Assembly: GCF_014207595.1 (NCBI RefSeq)
Contig: NZ_JACHGY010000001.1
Span: 2,238,836-2,302,835 of the forward strand
Origin: Algisphaera agarilytica
GTDB taxonomy: Bacteria; Planctomycetota; Phycisphaerae; Phycisphaerales; Phycisphaeraceae
Reading direction: 5' to 3'
DNA: 64,000 nucleotides
Below are positions 41,402 to 50,425 of the stretch, piece by piece. The position numbers and the translations under genes are program-made. Within the stretch, counting starts at the first letter, position 1, and each line of letters opens with the position of its first letter. The notes beneath the pieces were generated by a model. That model had not been told where the DNA came from, searched no databases, and saw only the letters and a program-made list of their open reading frames with translations.

Positions 41402-43891
41402 TCAGGCCGAGCTGGTCGACGGGTTATTGGGCGCGGGCGGGGCGAGGTTCTTGGTGATCGTCGGTTTGGGCGGGGTGCGGGTCGCTTCGGCCGCGTCTGA
41501 CTTTTTGCCCGGGGTCGTGGGGTCGGCGGGCTTCCCTTCGCCGGTCTCGGTCGAGGTCGGCGAGAGGGCCGAGGCCTGCTCGTTGTCGAGGTCGAGGTTG
41601 TGTTCGTAGAGCGACAGGAGCGAAAGCAGCCAGGACACGGTGGCCTGAGCGCCCTGGTTCTCGTCGACGCCTTGGGCGAGCAGGGCGTTGCAGCATCCGC
41701 CGGTGGTGTTGTCGTAGAGGGGGGTGCGCAGGTCGTTATCGCCGAGGAACCAGTTCAGGCATTTGTAAGCGCTGTCGAGCCACTTGCGGTCGTTGGTGAC
41801 GCGGTAGGCTTCGAGGTTGGCGTCGATGGTGCCCGAGGCCTCGGCGGGCGTCTGGTTGAATCGCGCTTTCTCGCCGCCGCGCGGGTACCAGCCGAGGCTG
41901 CCGACGGGGGCGAACTGCTCGTCCTTGCCGGTGTACTGCACGTCGTGGAGCCATTCGAGCGAGCGCAGCGCCTGCTGGATCATCTCGTTGTTGAACATCC
42001 AGCGGCCGGACAGCAAAAGCGCGTGGGGCAGGCGGGAAGCGGTGTAGGTGATCGTGTCGGTGGGCCAGGGCCAGTCGTCGCTGCCGTTTTGCTTGAAGGC
42101 GTCGAAGAGCTTGTGGGCCAGGGCTTCGCGGACGCGGCGGGCCGAGCTGTCGCCGGAGAACTTGCGGAGGTAGGCGTGGATGCCGATCAGCGAATACGCC
42201 CAGCCGTGGACGTGTTCGAAGGATTCACACGCGGGCAACGCGCGGTGGAACAGGCTGGCGGCGAGGGTGAGGTGGCCGCGGACTTGTGAACGGGCCACGG
42301 TTTCACCCAGGGCACGGATGGCCTGGCCGTGGGCGTCTTCGGAGAAGCTGCGCTGCTCCCAGGTGCGGTCGAAGTTCATGCGGACGCGGAATCGGCCGTG
42401 GTCTTCGTCGAAGGCGTGCTCGAGGAAGGCGAGGTACCGGCAGGCGGCCTCGTCGAGCTTCTTCGCCTCCTTGGCGGGCGAGTTCATGTGGTCCTGAGCC
42501 ACCAGCACGGCGACCAGCGCCCGGGCGTTGTTGGACACGGTGTACCCCGCGGCCCGGTCGGGAACGGTGTTTTTCGCGTGGCTGAGGATGCCGCAGTCGT
42601 CGGTCATCATGTGCAGGTGGTCGAGCTTGATCTCCTGTAACTCGGGGGTCTGGCGGAGCTTGGCCGACTTGCTGCTGACGGGTTTGGGCTTCTGGTTACG
42701 CTCTTCGCGGACCTCTTCGAACAGGTCGAGGTACTGCCCGGCGATCGTGGACCAACGCATGTCGCGGGTGAACTGATAGGCCCGCTTACGCATCGCGTGG
42801 CGGTCGACTTCGTTGTCGAAGAGATCGATGATCGCGTCCGACATCGCCTTGGTGTCTTTGAACGGCACGAGTCGGCCGCGTCCGTCGGCGAGCATCTCCT
42901 GGGCGTACCAGTACGGCGTCGCCACGGTGGCCTTGCCCGTGCCCAGCGCGTAGGCGAGCGTGCCGGAGGTGATCTGGGCTTCGTTTTCGTAGGGCGTGAC
43001 GTAGACATCGGCGCTGCCGAGGAACTCGACGAGTTCTTCGAGCTCGACGAACTTGTTGAACCACAGGATGTTGTCGGCCACGCCCAGCTCTTTCGCTCGG
43101 CGTTGCAGGCCGAGGCGGTATTCCTCGCCCGAGTGGGCCAGGACGCCGGGGTGGGTCGCGCCGAGCACGACGTACACCGCATCCGGGTGCTTGGCGACGA
43201 TCGCGGGCATTGCCTCGACCATGTTCTCCAGGCCCTTGGACGGGCCGAGCAGGCCGAAGGTAAAGATGACTTTTTTGCCCTCGACGCCGAACTGGTCTTT
43301 GTAGAACGCCGGGTCGACGAACGGCACATCGGGGATGCCGTGGTGGATCAGGCGGATGCGGGATTCCTCGATGCCGTAGATATCGGTGAGGAATTCGTAG
43401 GCGCGGTCGGCCATGACCACGAAGCGGTCGCAGTGCTTGGCGAGCTCGTTGAAGCTGTCGCGGTACTCGGGCTTGGGGTCTTTGAGGACGGTATGGAGCG
43501 TGGCGACCACGGGCATGCGGAGCCGACGCAGCAGGTCGTAGAGGTTGCTGCCCGCCTTGCCGCCGAAGATGCCGAACTCGTGCTGGAGGCTGACGACGTC
43601 GACGCCGCCCATGTTCAGGAAGTCCGAGGCGACCTTGTACTCGCCCATGCGGTTCTGGTTGATCTCGAACCACACCCGGCTGGGGTACCGATAACCCTCG
43701 GCCCGGTCGTTCATCGCGACGGTATGCACGCCCACGTCCGGAGCGGCGGTGGCCAGAGCGTCGGCGAGGTCGGAGGTGAAGGTGGCGATGCCGCAGCGGC
43801 GGGGCAGGTAGTTGCCGATGAGCGAGATGTTGTTGAGGTTGCCCCAGCCCGATCGGCCGGAATTCCTGGATGCGGGCGGATTGCTGCTCAT
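41402..43891 (-). CDS. GT4 glycosyltransferase fused to alpha/alpha-barrel domain
   Basis: This protein of 829 residues has an N-terminal GT4 half (about 1-390, LIGNYLPRRCGIATFTSDLADAL, TFGLLGPSKGLENMVEAM, ENEAQITSGTLAYALGTGKAT) and a C-terminal half (about 430-780) with repeated helix-rich segments ARALVAVLVAQDHM, YSLIGIHAYLRKF, ASRLPHALLLSGRW and GTIDANLEAYRVTNDRKW, typical of an (alpha/alpha)6 barrel as in epimerases and glycosidases. A disordered Pro/Thr-rich tail ends it. ATG 43891 is the start; upstream codons are antisense to rfbA. Confidence 0.88.
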   Translation of the reverse strand: MSSNPPASRNSGRSGWGNLNNISLIGNYLPRRCGIATFTSDLADALATAAPDVGVHTVAMNDRAEGYRYPSRVWFEINQNRMGEYKVASDFLNMGGVDVVSLQHEFGIFGGKAGSNLYDLLRRLRMPVVATLHTVLKDPKPEYRDSFNELAKHCDRFVVMADRAYEFLTDIYGIEESRIRLIHHGIPDVPFVDPAFYKDQFGVEGKKVIFTFGLLGPSKGLENMVEAMPAIVAKHPDAVYVVLGATHPGVLAHSGEEYRLGLQRRAKELGVADNILWFNKFVELEELVEFLGSADVYVTPYENEAQITSGTLAYALGTGKATVATPYWYAQEMLADGRGRLVPFKDTKAMSDAIIDLFDNEVDRHAMRKRAYQFTRDMRWSTIAGQYLDLFEEVREERNQKPKPVSSKSAKLRQTPELQEIKLDHLHMMTDDCGILSHAKNTVPDRAAGYTVSNNARALVAVLVAQDHMNSPAKEAKKLDEAACRYLAFLEHAFDEDHGRFRVRMNFDRTWEQRSFSEDAHGQAIRALGETVARSQVRGHLTLAASLFHRALPACESFEHVHGWAYSLIGIHAYLRKFSGDSSARRVREALAHKLFDAFKQNGSDDWPWPTDTITYTASRLPHALLLSGRWMFNNEMIQQALRSLEWLHDVQYTGKDEQFAPVGSLGWYPRGGEKARFNQTPAEASGTIDANLEAYRVTNDRKWLDSAYKCLNWFLGDNDLRTPLYDNTTGGCCNALLAQGVDENQGAQATVSWLLSLLSLYEHNLDLDNEQASALSPTSTETGEGKPADPTTPGKKSDAAEATRTPPKPTITKNLAPPAPNNPSTSSA

Positions 43892-44095
43892 GCGGGGCTC
43901 CCAAAATATTTGATCCCGACCAATATAGGTTATCGCTCCTTGCTCGCCAAAAATCGTTCTGGATCGGCCGGGGGATTCATCCGATCCTAACCCATAAGGA
44001 GTAGGCCCGCGCGTTAAACTGCGTCGGCTTGGCCGATCCAAGACACGACCCATCGCCCACTCGATCAGGGCCTCGATCAGGAAAAGAGTTACACG

Positions 44096-44983
44096 ATGAA
44101 GGGCATCATCCTCGCCGGTGGACACGGCACCCGGCTGTACCCGCTGACCCAGGCGATCAGCAAGCAGCTGCTTCCGGTCTACAACAAGCCGATGGTCTAC
44201 TACCCCCTGTCCGTGCTCATGCTCGCGGGCATCCGGGAAGTGCTGATCATCTCCACGCCCAACGACCTGCCCCACTTCAGACGCCTGCTCAAAGACGGCA
44301 GCCAGTGGGGCATGGAGTTCAGCTACGTCGAACAGCCCGAGCCCAAGGGCCTGGCCCAGGCGTTCCTGCTCGACAAAGACTTCATCAACGGCGAGCCCTG
44401 CTGCCTCTGCCTGGGTGACAACATCTTCTACGGCAGCGGTCTGCGGCAGCAGATCCGCGACGCGGCCCAGGTCACCGACGGCGCCACCGTCTTCGGCTAC
44501 CCCGTCCGCGACCCCGAGCGCTACGGCGTCGTCGAGTTCGACGAAGAAGGCAAGGTCATCTCCCTCGAAGAGAAGCCCGAAAAGCCCAAGAGCCACTTCG
44601 CCGTGCCCGGCCTGTACTTCTACGACAAAGACGTCACCGCCATCGCCGAGAACATCAAGCCCTCGGCCCGCGGCGAGCTCGAGATCACCGACCTCAACCG
44701 CGTCTACATGGACAAGGGCAAGCTCTACGTGAAGCTCTGGTCGCGCGGCACCGCCTGGCTCGACGCGGGCACCCACGAGTCGCTGCTGCAGGCCGGCACG
44801 TTCGTCGAAGCCATCGAAGAACGCCAGGGCATGATGATCGGCTGCCCCGAAGAGATTGCCTGGCGGCAGAACTTCATCGACGACGCCAAGCTCGAGTCCA
44901 TCGCCCAGACCATGAAGAACAACGGCTACGGCCAGTACCTCTTTGACCTGTTGAAAGACGACCACGTGGAGCCGTGGCTATAG
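44096..44983 (+). CDS. rfbA: Glucose-1-phosphate thymidylyltransferase
   Basis: RfbA (295 residues) makes dTDP-glucose from dTTP and glucose 1-phosphate, the first step of dTDP-rhamnose synthesis. The nucleotide motif [20 protein letters not shown] is at the N-terminus, followed by [15 protein letters not shown] and a normal C-terminus. It is first in the run rfbA-rfbC-rfbD-rfbB and diverges from the GT4-barrel gene. Confidence 0.97.
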   Translation: MKGIILAGGHGTRLYPLTQAISKQLLPVYNKPMVYYPLSVLMLAGIREVLIISTPNDLPHFRRLLKDGSQWGMEFSYVEQPEPKGLAQAFLLDKDFINGEPCCLCLGDNIFYGSGLRQQIRDAAQVTDGATVFGYPVRDPERYGVVEFDEEGKVISLEEKPEKPKSHFAVPGLYFYDKDVTAIAENIKPSARGELEITDLNRVYMDKGKLYVKLWSRGTAWLDAGTHESLLQAGTFVEAIEERQGMMIGCPEEIAWRQNFIDDAKLESIAQTMKNNGYGQYLFDLLKDDHVEPWL

Positions 44984-44984
44984 G

Positions 44985-45058
44985 AGTTACGAGTGACGAG
45001 TGAACAGTGACGAGTTTGAAATCAATTACTCATCACTACTCACTCGTCACTCATCACT
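44985..45058. repeat. Inverted repeat, AGTGATGAGT family, copy 2
   Basis: 31-nt arms at 44985-45015 and 45028-45058 match inversely at 26 of 31 positions, with a 12-nt loop. It is the same family as 9275-9380. It fills the gap from the rfbA stop to 4 bases before the rfbC start, so rfbC is translated just past a hairpin. Confidence 0.85.
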
Positions 45059-45062
45059 GATA

Positions 45063-45665
45063 ATGGAAATTATCCCCACCGACATCCCGGCCGTGAAGCT
45101 GCTCCGCCCCAAGCGGTTTGGCGATCACCGTGGTTACTTCGCGGAAGTCTATTCGCTGCCCAAGCTGCTGGACGGCGGGATCGATCTGACGTTTGTGCAA
45201 GACAACGAGTCGCTCAGTGCCGAGCAGGGCACCGTGCGCGGCCTGCACTTCCAGTCGCCGCCGCACGCCCAGGACAAGCTGGTGCGTTGTGTGCAGGGCG
45301 TGTTGCTCGACGTCGCGGTGGACATCCGCAAGGGTTCGCCGACTTTCGGCCAGCACGTCACCGCGGTGCTCAGTGCCGAGAACGGCGACCAGCTGCTCGT
45401 GCCCAAGGGCTTCGCCCACGGCTTCGCCACCCTCGCGCCCGACACGATGGTGATGTACAAGGTCACCGACGTCTACGCCCCGCAGTGCGACGCGGGCATC
45501 CTCTGGAAAGACCCGGCCCTGGGCATCGATTGGCAGACCGCCGAGGACGCCGCGATCCTTTCGGACAAGGACGTGAAGCTGCCGTTGCTCGCCGAGCTCG
45601 ACAGCCCGTTTGTGTACGACCCCGCGACCGATGGCGTCGTGGCGGCTGCTGAGGTGAACGCTTGA
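45063..45665 (+). CDS. rfbC: dTDP-4-dehydrorhamnose 3,5-epimerase
   Basis: RfbC (200 residues) epimerises dTDP-4-keto-6-deoxyglucose at C3 and C5. The RmlC cupin signature is seen as RFGDHRGYFAEVYS, RGLHFQSPP (catalytic His) and VPKGFAHGFATL. ATG 45063 is the start; the frame upstream to 45000 translates the inverted repeat. It overlaps rfbD by 4 bases (TTGA). Confidence 0.96.
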   Translation: MEIIPTDIPAVKLLRPKRFGDHRGYFAEVYSLPKLLDGGIDLTFVQDNESLSAEQGTVRGLHFQSPPHAQDKLVRCVQGVLLDVAVDIRKGSPTFGQHVTAVLSAENGDQLLVPKGFAHGFATLAPDTMVMYKVTDVYAPQCDAGILWKDPALGIDWQTAEDAAILSDKDVKLPLLAELDSPFVYDPATDGVVAAAEVNA

Positions 45666-46519
45666 GCGACGACCACGCTTTCATCCCGGTGTACGTGATC
45701 GTGGGTGCCAACGGCATGCTCGGGCGGGCGTGGCGCGAACTGCTCGAAGCTGAGCAGCGCGACTACCTCGCGTTCGACCGTGTCCAGCTCGACATCACCG
45801 ACCCCGATGCCGTCGCGGCGAAGATCCCCGAGGGGGTGCGCTACGTCGTGAACTGCGCGGCGTACACCAACGTCGACGGCTGCGAAGAGCACGAAGACGA
45901 AGCCACCCGCATCAACGGCGAGGGCGTCGGCCGACTGGCCGAGCGCTGCGCCGCGATCGGCGCGACGCTGGTGCACTACTCGACCGACTATGTGTTTGCG
46001 GGCGACGCCGATTCGCCGTACCCGACCGATGCGCCGATCGCCCCGGTCAGCGCCTACGGCCGGAGCAAGGCGGCGGGCGAAAAAGCCATCGCCGACAGCG
46101 GCTGTTCGCACCGCACGATCCGCACGAGCTGGCTCTACGCCCCGTGGGGCAACAACTTCGTCCGCACGATGCTCCGCCTGACCGACGAGAAGGACACGCT
46201 GAGTGTCGTAAACGATCAGCGCGGCCGGCCGACGAGTTCGCAGCACCTCGCCGCGGTGAGCAAGACCCTGCTCGCGGCGAACGACGGGGTGTACCACGTG
46301 ACCGACGGCGGCGAGTGCACCTGGTTCGAGTTCACCCAGGAGATCGCCCGCCAGGCGGGCCACGACTGCGACATCCAGCCGTGCACCACCGACCAGTTCC
46401 CCCGTCCCGCGAAACGCCCGGCGTACAGCGTGATGGATTTGTCCCGCACCGAAGCGGCGGCGGGCAAGATGACCGATTGGAAAACCAACTTGGCTCAGGT
46501 GCTGAGCCAGATCGATTGA
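45662..46519 (+). CDS. rfbD: dTDP-4-dehydrorhamnose reductase
   Basis: RfbD (285 residues) reduces dTDP-4-keto-rhamnose to dTDP-L-rhamnose with NAD(P)H. The cofactor motif is IVGANGMLGRAWREL, the catalytic pair is in SAYGRSKAAGE (YxxxK) and STDYVFAGD supplies the Thr. The start is a TTG overlapping the rfbC stop, with GAGGTGA upstream. rfbB follows after 7 bases. Confidence 0.95.
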   Translation: MSDDHAFIPVYVIVGANGMLGRAWRELLEAEQRDYLAFDRVQLDITDPDAVAAKIPEGVRYVVNCAAYTNVDGCEEHEDEATRINGEGVGRLAERCAAIGATLVHYSTDYVFAGDADSPYPTDAPIAPVSAYGRSKAAGEKAIADSGCSHRTIRTSWLYAPWGNNFVRTMLRLTDEKDTLSVVNDQRGRPTSSQHLAAVSKTLLAANDGVYHVTDGGECTWFEFTQEIARQAGHDCDIQPCTTDQFPRPAKRPAYSVMDLSRTEAAAGKMTDWKTNLAQVLSQID

Positions 46520-46526
46520 GGACGTT

Positions 46527-47549
46527 ATGAAACTTCTACTGACCGGCGGTTCCGGATTCATCGGCTCCAACTTCGTGCGTGTGGTCCTGCGTGACCACCC
46601 CGAGTACGAGATCCTCAACGTCGACGCGCTGACCTACTCGGGCAACCCCGAGAACCTGGCCGACGTCGAAGACCATCCGAACTACGAGTTCGTCCACGGC
46701 AACATCCTCGACATGGAGCTCATGTCCGAGCTGATGCAACGGGTGGACGCGGTCGTACACATGGCCGCCGAGTCGCACGTCGACCGCTCGATCATCGACG
46801 CCCGCCCGTTCGTCGAGACCAACGTGCTCGGCACGCAGACCCTGCTCGACGCCCTGCGCAAGAGCGACCCCGACAACACGAAGACCTTCATCCATGTCAG
46901 TACGGATGAGGTCTTCGGCGACCTGCCGCTCGACGACAAGGACCTGAAGTTCCACGAAGACACGCCCTTCGCCCCCAGCTCGCCGTACTCGTCCAGCAAG
47001 GCGGGCAGCGACCTGGTCGCGATGGCCTACCACCACACCTTCGGCATGGACGTGCGGATCACCAACTGCTCGAACAACTTCGGCGCCTACCAATTCCCCG
47101 AGAAGGTCATCCCGCTGTTTGTCACCAACCTCATCGAAGGCAAAAAGGTCCCGCTCTACGGCGACGGCCAAAACGTCCGCGACTGGCTGCACGTCGAAGA
47201 CCACAACGAAGCGGTCATGACCGTGCTCGAAAAAGGCAAAGCGGGCGAGCGCTACTGCATCGGCGGCAACAACGAACGCAACAACCTCGAGCTCACCCAC
47301 TCGATCCTCGAGATCATGGGCAAGGGCGAAGAGATGATCGAACGCGTCACCGACCGCCTCGGCCACGACCGCCGCTACGCGATCGACGCCACCAAGCTCA
47401 AGACCCAGCTCGGCTGGGAGCCCACCCGCAGCGCCTGGCCCCAGGCCCTCGAAGCCACGGTGAAGTGGTACGTTGACAACGAATCGTGGTGGCGCAACGT
47501 CAAGAGCGGTGCCTACCGCGAGTACTACGCCAAGCAGTACGGCGGCTGA
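46527..47549 (+). CDS. rfbB: dTDP-glucose 4,6-dehydratase
   Basis: RfbB (340 residues) converts dTDP-glucose to dTDP-4-keto-6-deoxyglucose. It has the Rossmann GGSGFIGSNFVRV motif, HVSTDEVFGDLP (TDE), catalytic PYSSSKAGSDLV (YxxxK) and RDWLHVEDH. It closes the rhamnose operon and is followed by an inverted repeat at 47578. Confidence 0.97.
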   Translation: MKLLLTGGSGFIGSNFVRVVLRDHPEYEILNVDALTYSGNPENLADVEDHPNYEFVHGNILDMELMSELMQRVDAVVHMAAESHVDRSIIDARPFVETNVLGTQTLLDALRKSDPDNTKTFIHVSTDEVFGDLPLDDKDLKFHEDTPFAPSSPYSSSKAGSDLVAMAYHHTFGMDVRITNCSNNFGAYQFPEKVIPLFVTNLIEGKKVPLYGDGQNVRDWLHVEDHNEAVMTVLEKGKAGERYCIGGNNERNNLELTHSILEIMGKGEEMIERVTDRLGHDRRYAIDATKLKTQLGWEPTRSAWPQALEATVKWYVDNESWWRNVKSGAYREYYAKQYGG

Positions 47550-47577
47550 GTACGTCTGCGAGAAACCCGGCTTTACT

Positions 47578-47696
47578 CCCTCTCCCTCCGGGAGAGGGCT
47601 GGTGTGAGGGAACGCGAGCCCCGCATCATCTACGCAGCCCCAAGCGACAGAGCGTTTCAGCCGCCCTCACCCTAACCCTCTCCCGGAGGGAGAGGG
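47578..47696. repeat. Inverted repeat, CCCTCTCCC family
   Basis: 33-nt arms at 47578-47610 and 47664-47696 are inverted and match at about 29-30 of 33 positions. Each arm is itself a hairpin (CCCTCTCCC with GGGAGAGGG). It lies after rfbB and before the RTX gene. This type of arm sequence is common in many bacterial intergenic regions. Confidence 0.82.
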
Positions 47697-47849
47697 GACC
47701 AAGGCATGGCTTCTCGTAAACGTTCTGAGCCAACCGACAGAAAATCTCACCCATGGCGCAGGTCCCCCGGGCCCGCGGCGTAACGGTGTTGGCCAAGGGA
47801 AGTGTTCCCGGCCTAACGACCCCGAAACCCGCGATCCGTGAGGACCACC

Positions 47850-48947
47850 ATGAGCACGTTTGAACCCCTCGAAGCCCGTGAGCTGATGAGCGCCAGCGCG
47901 TTCCTCTCCGGGAGCACCCTGTATGTCACCGGCGATTCCGGCAACAACGGGATTTCCGTCACCACGGCCGACCGCGGCGCGACCCTGGAGGTCTCCGAGT
48001 ACCGCTGGGGCAGCGGCTACCGGCCGATCTACTCCGTCGCCTCCAGCCGCGTCGGCGAGATCCTCATGTACGGCGGGGCAGGCGACGACACCCTGTCGAT
48101 CGGCACGGATATCGTCAAACGCGCCACCATCGAAGGCGGACGCGGGGCGGACTATCTCTTCGGCGGGGCGGGCATCACCAGGATCGTTGGCAACGGGGAT
48201 GCGGGGGGCTCCGGTCTGGCCGAGAACGACACGCTCGTTGCGCGTGCGGGCCTGACGTACCTGTACGGCGAGGGGGGCAACGACACGCTGATCAACCAAA
48301 CCCGCTCGACCTTCTCGATGACCTACATGTACGGCGGCGCCGGCAACGACCGCATGATCGGCAGCGATTACGGCGGGACCTACGCCAAGGGCGACGCCGG
48401 CAACGACACCGCGGTCGTGAAACGCGGGGCGTTCGAGTTCCGCGGCGGCGACGGCCGGGACATGGCCGACTACTCCGCCTGGACCACCGACGTCCGCATC
48501 GACCTCAACGGCTCGCGCAACAGCGGCGACCGCTGGGGTGCCAAGAAGCACCGCCTGCACAACGACATCGAGGCCGCCAAGGGCGGCAGCGGTAACGACT
48601 TCATCCGCGGCAATGCGGGGTTCAACTGGCTCTACGGCAACGCGGGCAACGACCACATCGAGGCGGGCTACGGCAACCTCACCGCCCGCATCTGGGGCGG
48701 CGCGGGCAACGACTACATCATCGGCGGCAACGCCAACGACCACATCTGGGGCGACTCGGGCAACGACACCATCATTGGTGGCAACGGCAACGACTCGCTG
48801 GTCGGCGGCCTGGGCAACGACACCCTCATCGGCGGCAACGGCAACGACCGGATGTACGGCCAGTGGGGCTACGACACCATGATCGGCGGCGAAGGCGACG
48901 ACGAAGCCCCCGACCGCGGATGGGACGGCGACTACTGGGTGTTGTGA
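47850..48947 (+). CDS. RTX calcium-repeat surface protein with LEPR-XLL-like N-terminus
   Basis: This 365-residue protein begins MSTFEPLEARELMSASAF, a variant of the LEPR-XLL motif of planctomycete exported proteins. The rest is beta-roll repeats of the form GGxGNDxLxGGxGND, densest at about 200-350 (GGAGNDYIIGGNANDHIWGDSGNDTIIGG). These bind calcium and fold after export. GAGG about 6 bases before ATG 47850 supports the start. It lies directly after the rhamnose genes, suggesting a coat or attachment role. Confidence 0.87.
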   Translation: MSTFEPLEARELMSASAFLSGSTLYVTGDSGNNGISVTTADRGATLEVSEYRWGSGYRPIYSVASSRVGEILMYGGAGDDTLSIGTDIVKRATIEGGRGADYLFGGAGITRIVGNGDAGGSGLAENDTLVARAGLTYLYGEGGNDTLINQTRSTFSMTYMYGGAGNDRMIGSDYGGTYAKGDAGNDTAVVKRGAFEFRGGDGRDMADYSAWTTDVRIDLNGSRNSGDRWGAKKHRLHNDIEAAKGGSGNDFIRGNAGFNWLYGNAGNDHIEAGYGNLTARIWGGAGNDYIIGGNANDHIWGDSGNDTIIGGNGNDSLVGGLGNDTLIGGNGNDRMYGQWGYDTMIGGEGDDEAPDRGWDGDYWVL

Positions 48948-48973
48948 CCCTGGAGTCCGTTAAGAAAGACAGC

Positions 48974-49010
48974 GGCCCACCTCCATGCTAGGGGTGGGCC
49001 GTTCTGTTTG
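48974..49010. terminator. Terminator hairpin between convergent genes
   Basis: Arms CGGCCCACC (48974-48982) and GGTGGGCCG (48994-49002) are followed by TTCTGTTT. It lies between the RTX gene and the PEP-CTERM trypsin-like gene. Confidence 0.72.
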
Positions 49011-49015
49011 GCGGT

Positions 49016-49948
49016 TCAGCTTTGCTTGCGACGGCGGGTCATCGCCAAGAGGCCACCGGCCCCCAGCAGCGCCAGCGAGGTGGGCTCGGGGATGGCGTTG
49101 ATGGTGGTGGCGTAGTCGCGGAGGTCAACGGCGAAGAGGGTCTGGCCGAAGAAGGCCTGGGCGTCGAAGTCGTCGTTGGTGGTTCCGGCGTTCTGGTCGT
49201 CGTCGCCGTCGAGGGCCACGGCGTGGGTGAGCCCGGTGAGTTTCCAGGTGCCGCCGTCGTTGATGAACCAGCCGCCGCCCGAGTCGCCGATGCTCACGGT
49301 GGATTCAAACTCCACCGCGCCGTTGAGGCCCGGGGTGCCGGCCTCGTCGAAGTCGGCGACCAGGACACTCATGCCCGAGAAGGTGCCGGTGTCGATCGTG
49401 TCGAACCCGTTGATGCGGTTCTGCCCGGCGTTGAGCGCGTTGCCGTTGTCCAGCGTGCCGGCCCAGTCGAAGCCGTCGGTGTCGGTGGCGCCGATCGTCG
49501 GGCCGAACCCGGTGATGGCGGTGACGGTCGAGCCCAGGGCGCTGATGTTGCCGTCGTAGACCTCGACGAACGAGGTTAGCTCGGCGGGGTTGCCCGAGCC
49601 GTCCACCAGGGGCACGAGGCGGAGGTCCACGGTAGTGCCGCCCGAGTCGAACAGGATCTGGTTGTCGACATCGGCGGTGTAGCTCATGCCGTCGATCACG
49701 ACGGTGCGGTCGGGCGGGTTGGTGGTGGAGTCTTGGTGGCGGGTGGTCAGGACCCAGCCGGAGGCGACCGCGATCGCGGCGGCGTTGTTGCCCCAGGTGC
49801 CGACGGCGTCGAGGGGGATGTCGGCGGGCAGGGTCGAGCCGCTGGGCTGGACAATCAGGCCCGAGGCTGATGTTCCGACCAGCACCGTCGCCAGCAAGCC
49901 AGCCGCGATGGGGCGGGCCCCTGAGAGACGTTCAAACAGATACATCAT
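49016..49948 (-). CDS. PEP-CTERM trypsin-like serine protease homologue
   Basis: This 310-residue exported protein has a signal peptide (ARPIAAGLLATVLVGTSASG), then a trypsin-like fold: VLTTRHQD near residue 68 (His), VDLRLVPL (Asp) and SIGDSGGGWF near residue 220 (Ser), so the triad seems complete. The end IPEPTSLALLGAGGLLAMTRRR is a PEP-CTERM signal. Activity is inferred from motifs only. Confidence 0.85.
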   Translation of the reverse strand: MMYLFERLSGARPIAAGLLATVLVGTSASGLIVQPSGSTLPADIPLDAVGTWGNNAAAIAVASGWVLTTRHQDSTTNPPDRTVVIDGMSYTADVDNQILFDSGGTTVDLRLVPLVDGSGNPAELTSFVEVYDGNISALGSTVTAITGFGPTIGATDTDGFDWAGTLDNGNALNAGQNRINGFDTIDTGTFSGMSVLVADFDEAGTPGLNGAVEFESTVSIGDSGGGWFINDGGTWKLTGLTHAVALDGDDDQNAGTTNDDFDAQAFFGQTLFAVDLRDYATTINAIPEPTSLALLGAGGLLAMTRRRKQS

Positions 49949-50063
49949 GTAAATACTTCCTTCTCCACCCAGGCTCAGGATTCGCTTGCGACCCAGTAAA
50001 CGGGCTTAGACCTCTAATTTACCCGATCCCCGGCCAACTCCAAACGGTGTCTTGGGTTAATTT

Positions 50064-50092
50064 GCGGATTTTGAACTCAATCCGCTTTTTTT
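50064..50092 (+). terminator. Orphan Rho-independent terminator on the plus strand
   Basis: Arms GCGGATT (50064-50070) and AATCCGC (50079-50085) are followed by seven T. No plus-strand gene lies upstream until 48,947, and the gene at 49,016 is on the other strand. This points to a short transcript from the gap 49,949-50,092. The rest of the gap to 50,425 is AT-rich to about 50,130 and holds no gene. Confidence 0.6.
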
Positions 50093-50350
50093 GCATTAAA
50101 TCATTATTTAACAATATATTAGTTAATTCGTTTTTTGGCGTTCGGAAACCGATTTTAAGACCAAACGCTTCATCTGTTGGAGCCTGGATTCGAGCCAGAC
50201 GTATCTGAACTTCCCCGCCGATCCGGTGCGAGCCGATTCCGAGAAAGCCATAAAAGTTGTGGGAACAATTTTTTCGGGGGTTGAGTTGGATGCTTGTCTT
50301 GAGGGACCACCGTGTGTGTGGCCCTTAAAAAAACCCGGGACTGGGGTGGT

Positions 50351-50364
50351 ACCACGGCCGTGGT
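50351..50364. promoter_or_regulatory. 14-base perfect palindrome upstream of trxA
   Basis: ACCACGGCCGTGGT lies 62 bases before the thioredoxin start, in the expected promoter region. It could be an operator; the regulator is unknown. Confidence 0.35.
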
Positions 50365-50425
50365 TTGAATACCACACGCCCCACGTCTACACTCTCAGGC
50401 CGATCACCCGTTTTGGAGTTAAACC

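Noticed and set aside
43892-44965. 358-codon upstream extension of the GT4-barrel protein
   Set aside because: Antisense to rfbA and of non-coding composition; the family N-terminus begins at 43891.
50170-50210. Possible tRNA T-loop (TGGATTCGAGCCAG)
   Set aside because: No acceptor, D or anticodon stems can be formed around it.
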